Part shown: piece after piece, positions 1-11,921 of the stretch | Layout: every line of letters begins with the position of its first letter | How positions within the stretch are numbered: position 1 is the stretch's first letter | NCBI GenBank assembly: GCA_905250125.1 | Contig: CAJNOL010000046.1 | Location: 186,001 to 250,000 of the forward strand | Origin: Rotaria sordida | Taxonomy: Eukaryota; Rotifera; Eurotatoria; Philodinida; Philodinidae | Length of the DNA: 64,000 nt | Reading direction: 5' to 3' | Position numbers and translations under genes: made by a program | The notes under the pieces: model-generated | What the model was told of the DNA's origin: nothing | Seen by the model: the letters and a program-made list of their open reading frames with translations, nothing else | Databases searched by the model: none

Positions 1-2433
1 GAATATTCGACACCATTTATTAGGCTATTTTCAACCTTCTTCAACTCTTCAATGGTTCGCAACCGGTTGCAAATTCTGAAACCCTTCTTAAGGCTTATTA
101 CTTCTATAAGCTCATCCAAGTGAAAGAGCCAAAATCGTTAACAGCCATACACGGATGTATCACGATTGTATACTGCTCGTGTTTGACTACTTCAGTACCA
201 AAAATATTGCGATCATATTTTGTCATGTGACAATAGCTCAATACGGTAGAAATCGACTATCGTTTATAATGACCATATATATTCATTTTATACAAACATC
301 TATATCGCTTCATGCACATTCTGTGTAGTAGTTATGATTAGCTGTCGTTTACGTTTACCATAAATTTGCTATTTCTGTAAACGACATTCTAAAAATGTCA
401 TAGACATGCGATTAGAATCATTGAATGACGGAGCGTCCGAAACAGAATTATTTCCTGGTAAGTTCAGTAATTCTTTCGTCAGTTTTTGACAATAACTCCC
501 ACTATCAATTTACTGAAGGTCCTTCAGGTCGAAGTCAGTTTATTAGATATGATTCGGCTCTTCTCAGTACTCATTTTGCACTGTTGAAACTGATCTTATT
601 CTAATTTTCTATTTGATCTGATAGCGAGCTTCTCACAAGATCCTATTGTATTATGATAAAATGAAAACTAGAGATCGTACTTTCTAGAAAAATATGAAAT
701 AAAATATGTAGTTGAAAGAAATATTTTGTTTTTTTTCCTAAAATTAATACTTTATAGGATTGATGATGCTCTTAATGATTTGGGGTTATTAAAGAAAAAT
801 ATGTATCAAGCAAAGTTCGAATTTAGACAAATTAAATAGAATTTTTAAAAGATTTAAAAAAATAAAAAATCGAAAAAGATGAGCATAGAGAAGACGTCTC
901 ATCTATTTATATTAAGTTATGTTCAACTTTAATTGAAATTTAACTAAATGCAGAAAGTTGTAGAGTTCACAAGTTTATTCAATTGAAATCTGGTTTGTCT
1001 TAGCAAGCTTCAACTGAAAATAAAAAAAAATGTTGTTTATTTATGATATGTAAAGTATAAATATATTATGCTTTTAAATTTTGTTAATTTATTTCTAAAC
1101 CAAAAAAAAAAAACTAAAGGATTTGTTAGCTGATATATTCTCTGTGGTAGAAAATAATAGCTGCCTTCTCTTAGAATCTCATACTCCAAAAATTCAAAGT
1201 GTTAATTTGCTTATTCATAGCAATACTTTCGAAAATCATTTTTGATGTCAACATTGAATAAATCATTGATGCATGTATTACAGTATTAATCAGCAGGGAT
1301 GTGACCGTGAGAAGAAAGGGTACGTACTCCGTCCCCCCCCCCCCCCCCCGCTTTTTCTTTTCACTACGTCCTTGTGAATAAATGGAAATAAATGGATACT
1401 CTATCTAGTAAAAAAACAGGTGTGTGCTACGTTTTCTTAATGCAAACGGAAACTAGAGTTTCATCTTTAAAAAAAAAGAAAATTATTTCGTAGTTTTGCA
1501 CCTAATTAAAACAAAAAAAGAATTCTATTTAAGCTTAATTTTTGTCTAAAGTTTAACTTTGCCTATTCTATGCACGAAAAAAATGTTGTTCATTACTCTG
1601 ACGAAAAATCTCATATCTGTCACTTTGTTTTGTATTATTCTACTTTTTTGATGCAAATAATCTAACATTTATGTGTATCACGTTGTCCTGTTATATTGAA
1701 TGGAGTGATAATAACATGTCTCCATACAAGTATACCATAAAGTACTTTAGCAATTTCATATTCAATAGTACTCAATAGAAATATATTACTTTTATCAATT
1801 GTTTCCAAACAAGCTGATTATTAGCATTATAAATGGTAATTAAAGTAGTTCTTCTTCGAATAAAATTGATTTCTTTTTTTAGAGAATCTCATATTTTTTT
1901 TCTTATAATCAAAATGCATATATTATCTGTCGTAACATTGGCCTAGTAATATTTCTACTAATATAAAAAAATAAATAAAAATTATCAATATATAAAAACT
2001 AAAATTTTCGCATCTTTTTATATCACAATGTGGAACCATCATGATTTAATATTTCAGACATTTATTTCCCCAGACACAGAAACTAAATACAATTTTAGAA
2101 CAAACAGTCATAGTCAATTTATTAATGTTTCGTCAATTAACAAGCTTTTACGATGTAAACATGTTAAATAGCAAACGTTTGTTTTTAGAATAAAAATTCA
2201 ATATTTTGAATATAGACTTGAGAAGATCTATAAAAATAATTAGTTCTTAAATTCTTAAGAAAGCTTTCAATTATATGTATTCGCTGATAATATTTATCGT
2301 TTCATTTATTAAGTTAAGCAAAAAATGATTTTGTCTTTCATATATTTTTCAATGATGTTGAGCGATAGATCCAACAAAAAAAAAAAAAACTTTTTATATA
2401 TTTATTTTATTGTATACAAATGTTGGTAAATGT
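1..2433. other. Non-coding AT-rich region
   Basis: I see no convincing exon or long reading frame here. The stretch is AT-rich with many short A/T homopolymers and one 17-base C homopolymer at 1333-1349. It lies downstream of the minus-strand neuropeptide gene, so its right end probably holds that gene's 3' untranslated region; there are several A/T-rich polyadenylation-like words but none I can single out. Confidence 0.5.
1333..1349. repeat. C17 / G17 homopolymer
   Basis: Seventeen consecutive C on the plus strand (G on the minus strand) inside otherwise AT-rich DNA. It is flanked by a short T-rich stretch. A G run of this length can form quadruplex structures or cause assembly and sequencing slippage, so its exact length should be treated with caution. 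Confidence 0.9.
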
Positions 2434-2812
2434 TTATTTTTGACTAGTGCCACTAGCCATCAGATCACGACGTTTACGTCCGACAAGATAAGCGGCACGT
2501 TTACCAACCAAATATGTACGACGTTTACCAACTAAATAAGATGCTCGTCTTTCTGCTGATTGATCTTCATCTAGAAATAATAACAAAGAAAAAAAGATAA
2601 AATAACCATTTTATTTTCATTTATTTACCACTATCATATAAATCTTCATCAGATACACTCGAATATCTTTTACCCACCCAATAACCATTAAGATGTTTTC
2701 GTTTTTGTAATAGAGCTGTAAATTGTTCACGTTCTTTATTAGCTTGTGCCATTAAAATTGTCATACCACAAAGTACGATAAATATATATGCGATAATTGA
2801 TTGATATTGCAT
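2434..2812 (-). CDS. Neuropeptide precursor with amidated YLV/YWV peptides (two exons)
   Basis: Coding exons 2629-2812 and 2434-2570 join across a 58-base GT...AG intron to give 106 residues. Residues 1-24 form a signal peptide (hydrophobic core around IIAYIFIVLCGMTILM). The rest is a string of short peptides cut by dibasic sites, each ending in Gly that would be turned into a C-terminal amide: KHLNGYWVG-KR (39-49), ASYLVG-KR (71-78), RTYLVG-KR (79-86) and AAYLVG-RKRR (87-96). A short acidic spacer (about 50-68) separates the first from the other three, and a 10-residue tail follows. Signal peptide, dibasic cleavage and Gly amidation donors are the standard layout of secreted neuropeptide precursors handled by prohormone convertases and peptidyl-glycine amidating enzyme. 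I do not recognise a named family with the Y(L/W)V-amide ending. An extra upstream non-coding exon is possible. Confidence 0.85.
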
Positions 2813-4636
2813 GATTTTATAAAATTAATTATTTTATTCGAATAAATAAATCTATATAGATAGTTGAAGAGAAAAAAGAAAACACGTTTTCAAGAATGGA
2901 TACGGACACGAGATGAAAGTAAATAGTCTACAATAATTATATATATATATATAAATCGGTAAGAAAGAAGAAATAAGTTTTCTAAAAGAGAGAAAATGGA
3001 AAATTAAAAAAAAATGAAGCAATGACGTATGTGCACGCATACCTCAAGGCGTTGATGCATTAGACAATAATATTATACCTTTCGATGATTTCCCACTATG
3101 TTAACGGATAAAGAATGGTTGGATTTTTTTCTCCTAATAATGTCTAATATAATTTTTCTATATTTTAAAGTCATCATTATATTTAGGTTTTATGAAAGGC
3201 TTACGATACTTAATGATCCAAATATAATAGAAAAAATACTTAATAATTTATTTTAATATTAATTAATCAATGTCATTCACAGCTCACTAGATGACAAGAA
3301 AAAAAACTCAAATATTCGTTGTAATTATTACTATTTTTTGGATTACTGAAACAGACACAGTATAAAAAATAATCTTTTTCTTATTACCTTTACTAATTAC
3401 TTATGTTGATAGTCTTAGTATATTCTGATAATGATAAACAGTAGTTATTATTTAGTTTTTGGTTGCATTTGTTTTTGGCTTATTATATATATACAAATAA
3501 TAGCTTTGATTAAAAATGAATGGACAATTAGCTGTTCGGTCTAATGTCTATATGTGTATGAGTGTCGTTTTTCAACAGAGATTTTTCTTTAATCGATTTT
3601 TAGCTCTTCTTTCTTTTGCGCTCTCTCTCTCTCTTTTTTTTCCCGTTTGTTATGTTCTCTCCCACTCAGATTGAGTCGTCATCATTACTTTGTCTCGTAC
3701 GGTTTATATGTTTGGCATTAGTGTAGGCAATACTGAATTAAAAGACAAAAAAAAAAAAAGGAGGATGTTGCAATGTCGAAATACAATGAATTGAAAATTA
3801 TTAATGATTGAACGTATTAGTTATTCGAAGACAAATTTTTCTATAATAGATAATCAATCGAGTGAACACAAGAGTAACGGAAGCTTTTTGTTTTCTTAAT
3901 GCTCTTGTATTCATTGTTTGATTTTTTTAGCTGGGTTACAAAACGCAGAACACATACGTATATATATATATATATATTGAAGATAATGACGATAAAGAAA
4001 CCAACTATTAGAAATGTTTAATCAATGTGCTAATCAAAATGACTGTGCTATTGATCATGCATTGAAGCCTAGATATCGTTGAGAGAACGAAAAAGACTGA
4101 GTGAGGATAAAAAAGAACCAAAATTTATAAAATCTATGAGATTGTCTCAAGTGTACAATGATAATAGCTAGTCTCTTTTCAATCGACACATTGCACTTAC
4201 ATTAGATACAAGCATTTACTTTTCTTAAAATAGTATATAGAAAAAGTTCTTTGTAAACTTTCAATTCATGTGTATTTTAAACCTACCAGTAATGACTAAT
4301 ATAATTAGTTGATCCGAACTTTTGTCGTAATATTTTTTTTTCTCCATAGATATTGATTTATGATTTACATTTACTCACACTTCTGTTTTTTTGTCTTTCC
4401 ATTCACACATTTTATAACACAATTTACGCCTTCATATTAGTAAAAGAAAAAAAAAAAAGAGAAGTTAATAAGTCAGAATGGCGTATTTTAATTATTAATA
4501 TTACAACAAATTTTAATTCAAAGAAGAATAAAAAACAAATTTTATGCAAATCAATTATTAGTACTTCGATAATTCGAAAACAAAAATTTACAAGAAAATC
4601 CTTTTTTTTTTCTTGTTTGTTAGGTACGTTGTCTTT
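2813..4636. other. Intergenic, AT-rich with TA microsatellites
   Basis: No exon seen. It contains short (TA)n runs near 2939-2952 and 3958-3977, a (CT)n run near 3619-3634 and poly-A/T tracts. It sits between the 5' end of the neuropeptide gene and the 3' end of the DENN-domain gene, both on the minus strand, so it should carry the promoter of the first and the 3' end of the second. A plus-strand open frame at 4353-4703 overlaps the last DENN exon antisense and is not believable as protein. Confidence 0.5.
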
Positions 4637-7600
4637 TTATTTTTGTTCAAATATTTTTTTAAAATATTTTGAAAAAGATGGATTTGCTTGTTTAGATACT
4701 TGATTAATTTGTTGTACCAATAAATCAAATATTTGTTGAAATTTTGTTAATGGATGTATTGCTAAATCTTCAACTGTCATTTGACGTCGTTCATTTAAAC
4801 GTTGAGAAAACAGTGAAAATGATTCTTGATTATTATCATCAATTCGTTGATAATCATCAAGAAATTTTAAAAATATCATTCCTAAACAATTAGAAGTGTT
4901 ATTTTCATTTGTTTTTTTTTTTTTTTTATAAATAAATTCGTCCTACCATGAACAAATCCTTTAAGAAATGTAACAAAAGGTTTTGGTTGTACATTAAGAA
5001 ACTCTTCGGAATGAAAATCATAATCAAATTGAATTTTATCTTGTTTATCTTCATGATCTGTTATTGTTTCTTCTAAATCAACAGATACAAGTGATTGAAG
5101 ATCAATTCCACTATCATGATATTTAAAATAATTTGAACATATTGAAAATTGATCATTAGAGTTTTTATTTGATATATTCTTATGTTGAAAAAAATCTGGT
5201 AAAAGATAAAATAATTCTATAAATACATGTAAACATGCTTCACTAACAGCTATATTAATTAAATTTGAATTTAATTTTATTAAACGATATTTTATTATAT
5301 ATTCAAGTGAAGATTCAAATGTTTGTCGCAGATTATATGGTAATGAACATATGTTATCAGTAGAATCTTCAATTGTATTCATATCAAGATCAACACGTAT
5401 TACATCATGATCAAATGTAAATGGCATATCTTGTATTGTTTCATATAAACAACCATATATATAAGGACATGGAGAATCAATTAAATCATGTAACCATGAT
5501 GATGGCATTAATGAAACAAATGAATAAGGCCATATAAATGGATAAATTAATAATGATAGACCAAGACAACATTTTGTTAATTTTGATGGATAACGTGAAA
5601 AAACTAATATACGTTTTGAACATAACATTGATTCAAATAAATGAACAATATGATTTGGTGATAAACATGAAAGTAATGTAGAATAATAATCATGATTAAG
5701 ACGATCATCACGTGGACATACATAATAAAATATACGACGATTATTTAGCATACATGTTATACTTGATGAATTTTGTGTAGGAGCAGGTAATGGTTTTGAA
5801 TAGAATGATCGTATTAAAAGATTACATTCAACTTCATTTGATATGTATACTAGAAAAATATTGAAAAAAATAAGAAATGATAATAATAAATTGACAAAAC
5901 TTCGATTTTAAAATTATAAGAGAGAATTTTAAATATTCTAGTACTACGAATGTATATCATAATCATTAAAAAATTTTCTTTACTATAATCGATGATTATC
6001 TATCTGATAATTTAAACGTTTATATTTAAAGTTTTTGTTAACAAATATGAACTTCAATAACAATAGATCATTCCATGTGAAAATATTGACTTGCTAGCAT
6101 GTATAACTTTGATATGTATATGTATACTTTTCGTGTACATCAGCAATTGTACTCATTCTGTCCTTTTTTTTAGAGAATATTTAGCAAAATATTTTTGCAG
6201 TATCATGTATAAAAATAGATTGAATTAATGTAATAAAGTAAATTGACGTGAGTTAAATGAGAAATCAAGAATACATTGTTTTAATAATGTAATTACTTTT
6301 TTTTCTCTATTCTTTTTTGTGATGAATCATTCAAAATAATTTCAATAAATGATAATTTAAAGAAAGGAAAAGCATGTTTTTTTCATTTACAACTACTCAT
6401 TTCTCGAGAAAAATTGAACATCGTCCTAAATGTATAAATGATAACTTGTTCGATTTCATTTCCTAGATTGAGATAAAATTTCATTTCCTAGATTGAGACA
6501 AAAAAAAAATCTTCTTCTGCATTAGAATAGACTTCTTTTCAAATAGATAGTAAAAAATTAACGAAATAAAAAAATAACTAATAAATTGTCTTACAAAACA
6601 ATTGCACTGTCATATTATAAATAGATATGCATCATACTAAAAATGAATAATTTTATTTTTATTTCAAATTACTAAATGAGAGATATTCATCAATTTTAAA
6701 ATATCAATTTGTGACCTTTTTTTTGTAATAATTAAGACTAGTTTTTTATTTTTATTTGTTATAATATTTCTCAATTTTCATTCTATCTATCTCTATCTTT
6801 TATTGTCAGTTTTATATGTAAATAAAACAGATATAATAAAACAATACAAAATAGAATATACCCTTATGAGTACTTGTAGTATTTTCTAGCATAAGTACTT
6901 CACGAGTACAGCACCTATAAGTATAAATTACTAGGAATATTATCCTTTGTGCTTTCTAGATAAAATACTTCACATATATGAAAAGAAAAGAATTCTCGAT
7001 ATGAGATCAAAAGATAAAATGAAATATACAGAAAAAAGACTTGTTGAACGATGATCTACTAAATATTATATCAATTTTAGTTGTTTTTTTTTTCTTTTTT
7101 TAATAATCATATACAAATAAGATTAATATTCTATTTTGAAATATTTTTTACCTTTAGTTAGTTCATTCAAAATAGCGTCATACAGTTTAAAACATGAATA
7201 AGTCGAAACTATAATTAAATAAACAAAAAAGTATCATTGTTATAAAATGAGGTAAAAATATTTTGATTATTACCGACGCAAAATACAATCGGAAATTTTG
7301 TTATTTGATTAGATACTGTTGTTAATCGTCGACAATAACCATATTCAACTTCTCCATTTGAAAGTATACGTGTAAAAACATATGTTGATGGATCAGTTAA
7401 AAGTTGTCCACGATTTTTATGTTTAGAATTTAATTCAGGAAAACAAAATCGTTTATAATATGAAATTTCTTCAAGAATATTTACATTTATATCTTCACGT
7501 GGAAAATATTCAAGTAAAAGTTCTTTATCAACATATCCATCTGATAATGTTATAATAAATGCTAATTTAAATAGATGAGTGTCTAATGATGAACATATTG

Positions 7601-7958
7601 ATGATATATTATGACCTTCAAGATGTTGATTAAGATCTTCTGGTGCATCTGTATAATCAATTATATAAGATGAACGAATAGGTTGAAATAATTGTGTATC
7701 AAATAGTAGACCATTAATGATTAAATCTTTTTTATTTGAATTTTTATTATCTCCAATTGAATTTTTTGAATTCTTATTTGATATATGTCGGTAATTTAAA
7801 AGTGTATTTAAATTTGAAGATAAATGACGTAATCCAAAAATTCGATCTATATCTAAACTTGTAAATGATATAGAATCATTGTCTTTTGAATTGTTATTAG
7901 GAGGCACATATAAAGCATAAGATGTATAAAAATGACGATTATTTCGATTTGATGTCAT
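4637..7958 (-). CDS. DENN-domain protein, connecdenn (DENND1)-like Rab guanine-nucleotide exchange factor
   Basis: Four exons, 7274-7958, 7152-7208, 4947-5849 and 4637-4881, join in phase to 629 residues. Exon 1 carries the upstream DENN part (FCFPEL, then a GYCRRL motif); the 57-base second exon continues the strand-helix with STYSCFKLYDAIL; exon 3 carries the core DENN fold, with SMLCSKRILVFS, LIYPFIWPYSFVSLMP and VDLDMNTIEDS, the last close to the NVDTNTLE segment of DENND1. The FVHG-to-LDDYQ join of exons 3 and 4 matches the down-DENN helix. DENND1 proteins activate Rab35 on endosomes and the plasma membrane and work with clathrin adaptors. The long clathrin/AP2-binding tail of vertebrate connecdenn is missing: only about 80 residues follow the core. 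Exon 2-3 intron is unusually long (about 1.3 kb). DENND2 is the main alternative identity. Confidence 0.8.
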
Positions 7959-8691
7959 TGTGAGTATCGATTAAGCTTGAAATAATGTACTGCAAATTTA
8001 TTTATCAATAAAAGGGAAGAAAAGCAGCGAACCATAACAAATATCGAGCGTGTGAGCACAAAAAGGAAGAAATTATTATTTTCATTCGTGACTTAGGCTT
8101 ATTCAGACAGTTGTGTATTATGTTTATTTCTCGCTATTTTCGTCATCATTACTAATAGTATATGCATTCATAGACAGGAAAGAAAAATATTTGCTTATCA
8201 TTGCTACCTAACAAAAATAGGCATTTCATGAAACTTGTCGAGTAGGATTGTTATTTTGTTGTCTGTGCACTGATAATTATCAAAGATTTACATATTCTAT
8301 TATTTGAACAATTGATTTCATGTTATTTTATTGGAATTTATCATACTTTATGAGTAACAGAGATCATTGTCAAATGTATAAAATAGTTTTTGATATTTTT
8401 TTTAATATCTAATGCGGAGAAAAACTTTAATTTTATTTCTAATAATATAATTATAAGTATGTTCAAACAAAATTAAACGTTAAAATCTATTTTGACGATG
8501 ACAAATAACAATATAATTACATTTTTAAACTGAATTGTTGATAAAATATATTTCATTTAATTTGCAGAATACTCGAGCTATTGAAGATTTCTTTATGATC
8601 ACAAATTTCTGATTTGCAAAGCAGTAATTGCATTAAATTAGAATTGTTCGAAGAAGATTTTTTTTAATTTGATCATAGAATTACTATTATA
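7959..8691. other. Promoter-side intergenic region
   Basis: Upstream of the DENN-domain gene on the minus strand. No exon or RNA gene is visible; the DNA is AT-rich with scattered homopolymers. It should contain that gene's promoter and 5' untranslated region, but I cannot point to a specific element. Confidence 0.4.
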
Positions 8692-9175
8692 CAGAGTGGC
8701 CCAAAAGTCACGCATCCAATAAGAAAATTGAATATCTTCATTAACGCTTGAGCAAGTATCACCAGTGATCTCAACAAAAAAATTTTTTTCATAGATAAGA
8801 AAAAAAAACAATATACTTGACAAAAGATCTTTCTAGGCATGTCTTTATGGATATAAAGCTTGAACATGCCCCTATCATTGGTAAAAAAAATCAGCTCATT
8901 TATTCGAGCCGTAATCGAGATGTTCAATTTTTATTCGGTAAAGTGACTTTTGTATCATCCTTGTATATTGGTTTTTTCCCTATCTGTGAAAAAGTAACAT
9001 TTTTTTGTTGAGACAACTGGTGATGCTTAATGAACGGTCTCTCTAGGCTTGTCTCTATGGATATAATAAACCTTGAACATACCTCTATCATTGACAAAAA
9101 AATCAGCTCGTTTGCTCAAACTTTAATGGAGATATTCAATTTTTTTGTTGAGTGGGTGACTTTTGAGCCACCATG
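8692..9175. mobile_element. 484-bp fold-back (MITE-like) element, TA target duplication
   Basis: The two ends form imperfect inverted repeats of about 54 bases: the left begins CAGAGTGGCCCAAAAGTCAC and the right, read on the minus strand, begins CATGGTGGCTCAAAAGTCAC, and both run on into a shared GAATATCT(T/C)CATTAA. TA flanks both ends (8690-8691 and 9176-9177). Inside, two direct copies of about 140 bases (near 8818-8955 and 9025-9165) share words such as CTTGAACAT and AAATCAGCTC. There is no transposase. TA duplication and this terminal sequence fit a non-autonomous Tc1/mariner-group element. Confidence 0.75.
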
Positions 9176-9177
9176 TA

Positions 9178-11340
9178 ATTTCTAATTAGAAAAGTTTCAT
9201 CTCTGTCCACCATAATATCAATAGTTATTCACTGAGAAAGTAAATCAATTCGTTTAAACCTTTAAACACCATGATTCCACTGGTGAAGAGGTTTCTTGAT
9301 AAGTTCATATGTAAGACACTTCTCAGACCTATCATTACGACAATCGCAAACGACTATACTCTGGCATTTATGATGATAGAAACGCATGTAAACATTACAA
9401 TTAAAATCGTCTATGGATTGTAATTCACCTGTTTGGTAGAGGGAGTAGTACAACTGTATGATGTCGTAGTCGTATACGACGTAATATGTGTACATTGTTT
9501 ACACAGATATACGTACCTTAACACGGACATAGTTTCATCAATACGGCAGTGTACACTAACGTCAATGATTGCACGCCTCCGTAATTAACTGAGTGTGAGT
9601 GTGGGTAGGCTGTGCGTATGTGTGCAGGTGTTGATGAATTGAGAGAATGTTCACACTCTCTACTGATAAACTTCCAGAATCATCATATTATTACCTTTAG
9701 AAAGAAATCAAAGCTCGATAGTGATTGGTAAGAGTAGTTTCTCATGTAGATGATAAGAAGAAAAACTAGATATATTTACTTAATCATGCAGATTGATGAC
9801 TTAAACCATTGCCCATTCAAAAAGTCAAAAATAAACACGACTACTCGTTTCAACATGATCAAAACGTTCTATATCAGCTCATTTCAGAGTAATCAATGGT
9901 CAGTTGACCGATTTCAAGAGTCTCAGAAGAATACTTGCTTTATGATAACGAAACCATCTGGAAACGTTGACCTTATGTGGATCGACAGGCCTTCATTTTC
10001 TCTGTCGAATGACTATCTTGAAAGTTAACATATGATGAGAAGATTTTTCTGAGTATTATTTTGAAAATGGTCACTAACAACTGGCCAATACTAACCACTG
10101 CTTGGTTGTTTGATTTTTACGTGGTTTAATAAAATTATTTGATCTCTTTCAAATACTGAAAATTGCAGAATACCAACTATTTCTATGTCCGAGTTATTCA
10201 CTATACAATCGCGTCCATCAACTTTTTGAATAGCTCTGACGAAAGAATTTCATTTAGGTCTCGTTGTTGTTGATTCATTTAGATTTACCGAGATGTGTAC
10301 AATTAATACAAAAGACTTGACACCAGTTCTTGTCTCATTCAATCTCGACGTACTTACCGTGAAAAAAAGTTCGAGATAATAACGAGTGGAAATCTGTATG
10401 CAATTATCTACTATGCATTCATCGAGTATTTGAATCGAGTGACGGATTATGGTGCAACAATACTATTGCCTCTCAATCATTCAATTTGAATGATCGTTAT
10501 TGGTCAATGTGTCGTTCAAAATTAAGTGTGGATATCAGTACGATGAACACCCACACGTTAGTTCAACTGTGTTACTTAGTCGAATTTTCTAGGCTATCAC
10601 TTGCTTCATGAACTTGATCCTTCAACAGAGTCTAAGGTTGAAGAAAATATCGCTTCTGATATTCATTGAAATGGTTCTTTTTCATAAAGTGATCTGGCTT
10701 AGAAATATTAGCAATGTTTCTCAGTGATCTTCATGCCACAGTTAAATTAAAAAACGGGTGTTCAAACTCATCCAAACAAGCATGACATGAGCTTCACCTC
10801 TATCCATATAATGGTCTCCTTCGAAATGCGATAATTTAAGATTGATGACATATATTTCTTTCTTCATGCCAATTTATTTTATTATCGCTGTTATTTGCTG
10901 TTCTATACACTAATATCTCAAAAATTTGCTTTCACAACAACAAGGAAAAAGCCATAGTATCATTTAAATTATATGTTGATTCAAATGCATTATAGTCGAA
11001 TGTGGACTTTGCTATTCTTTTTTTAGGTTAGACAAGAAAAAAACAAATGATCATAATCAACTAAGTTAGTCATTTTTTGACTGCTTATCAATCCTCACTA
11101 TACCAACAAAAGTGACTATTCAAACTTATCATTGTTTGCGTGACATCAACAAAGTAACAGAATAAAAAAAAAAAAAATCCAATGAGTAAGAGCAAAGGGA
11201 ATAATACATATTACTCATCGATTGTGAAAATACCTTTTTGATAATTTTACCCAGATATGATCATTTTCTGCGTAGAATAAAAACAAAGAGCAACTAGACA
11301 ATTCACATTACTTATTTTCATTAAATACTTGCCAAATACA
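9178..11340. other. Intergenic region of mixed composition
   Basis: No exon I can assign. Base composition is visibly less AT-rich than the flanking intergenic DNA. Two modest frames, 9262-9495 on the minus strand (Cys-containing) and 9750-10028 on the plus strand, look less biased than the usual AT-rich shadows but match nothing I know and have no clear splice or initiation context. The region may hold decayed coding sequence. Confidence 0.35.
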
Positions 11341-11742
11341 ATGAAATTCCAATTGAAGGAAGAGACATCCATTGAACAACGTAAGCAAGATGCTGCGAAT
11401 GCTCTCATGAGATATCCTGATCGTATTCCAGTTGTCGTTGAGCGAGTACCCGGCTCACAAATATCTGAAATTGAAAATCGGAAGTTTCTGGTTCCGTACG
11501 ATATCAGTATGGGACAATTCATCTGGAATATTCGGAAACGGATTAAATTGCCAGCCGAAAGCGCCATTTTTGTCTTTGTCAGCAAGACAGACCAAAGAAC
11601 GTTCAAATTCATAAACAACTTCAAACAGGCATGGATTATCCCACAACTGACTTCGACCATGGGCACAATCTATGCGGAATGTAAGGACGAAGATGACTTT
11701 CTGTATATTGCCTACTCTGGTGAAAACATTTTTGGTTATTGA
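11341..11742 (+). CDS. ATG8/GABARAP-like ubiquitin-fold protein with internal insertion
   Basis: 133 residues from the Met that begins MKFQLKEE, the family's usual start; an in-frame Met four codons upstream (11329) is less likely. The order of family motifs is clear: YPDRIPVVVE (25-34), KFLVP (48-52), GQFIWNIRKRI (59-69), then STMG (105-108) and DDFLYIAYSGENIFG (118-132). ATG8 proteins are cut by ATG4 after the Gly of this last motif and joined to phosphatidylethanolamine on autophagosome membranes; here one Tyr follows the Gly. About 16-17 residues (roughly 81-97, SKTDQRTF...KQAW) are inserted in the loop that is normally FVNNVIPPTS. The extra block is exactly covered by a 51-base GT...AG stretch (11578-11628) in phase, so it could be a short intron. 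No other intron is present and third codon positions are less AT-rich than in neighbouring genes, which suggests a retrocopy or divergent paralogue. Confidence 0.85.
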   Translation: MKFQLKEETSIEQRKQDAANALMRYPDRIPVVVERVPGSQISEIENRKFLVPYDISMGQFIWNIRKRIKLPAESAIFVFVSKTDQRTFKFINNFKQAWIIPQLTSTMGTIYAECKDEDDFLYIAYSGENIFGY

Positions 11743-11894
11743 AAAGCATTCAATTTGAAAAAGCTTCCATGTTTGCCTCTCAATACAAAATCTATTCACA
11801 AAATGAATCAAATAGCTAGATCAAATTAAACAGTGACCTATACGATGTAGGTTTTGATGCTAAACATGAATCTGATATTGTAATTTTTGTTCTG

Positions 11895-11921
11895 AATAAA
11901 ATCAGATATTAAGACAATAAA
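11895..11921 (+). terminator. Two AATAAA polyadenylation signals after the ATG8-like gene
   Basis: AATAAA occurs at 11895-11900 and again at 11916-11921, about 150-180 bases downstream of the ATG8-like stop codon, a plausible distance for the 3' end of that transcript. In DNA this AT-rich such words also arise by chance. Confidence 0.4.
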
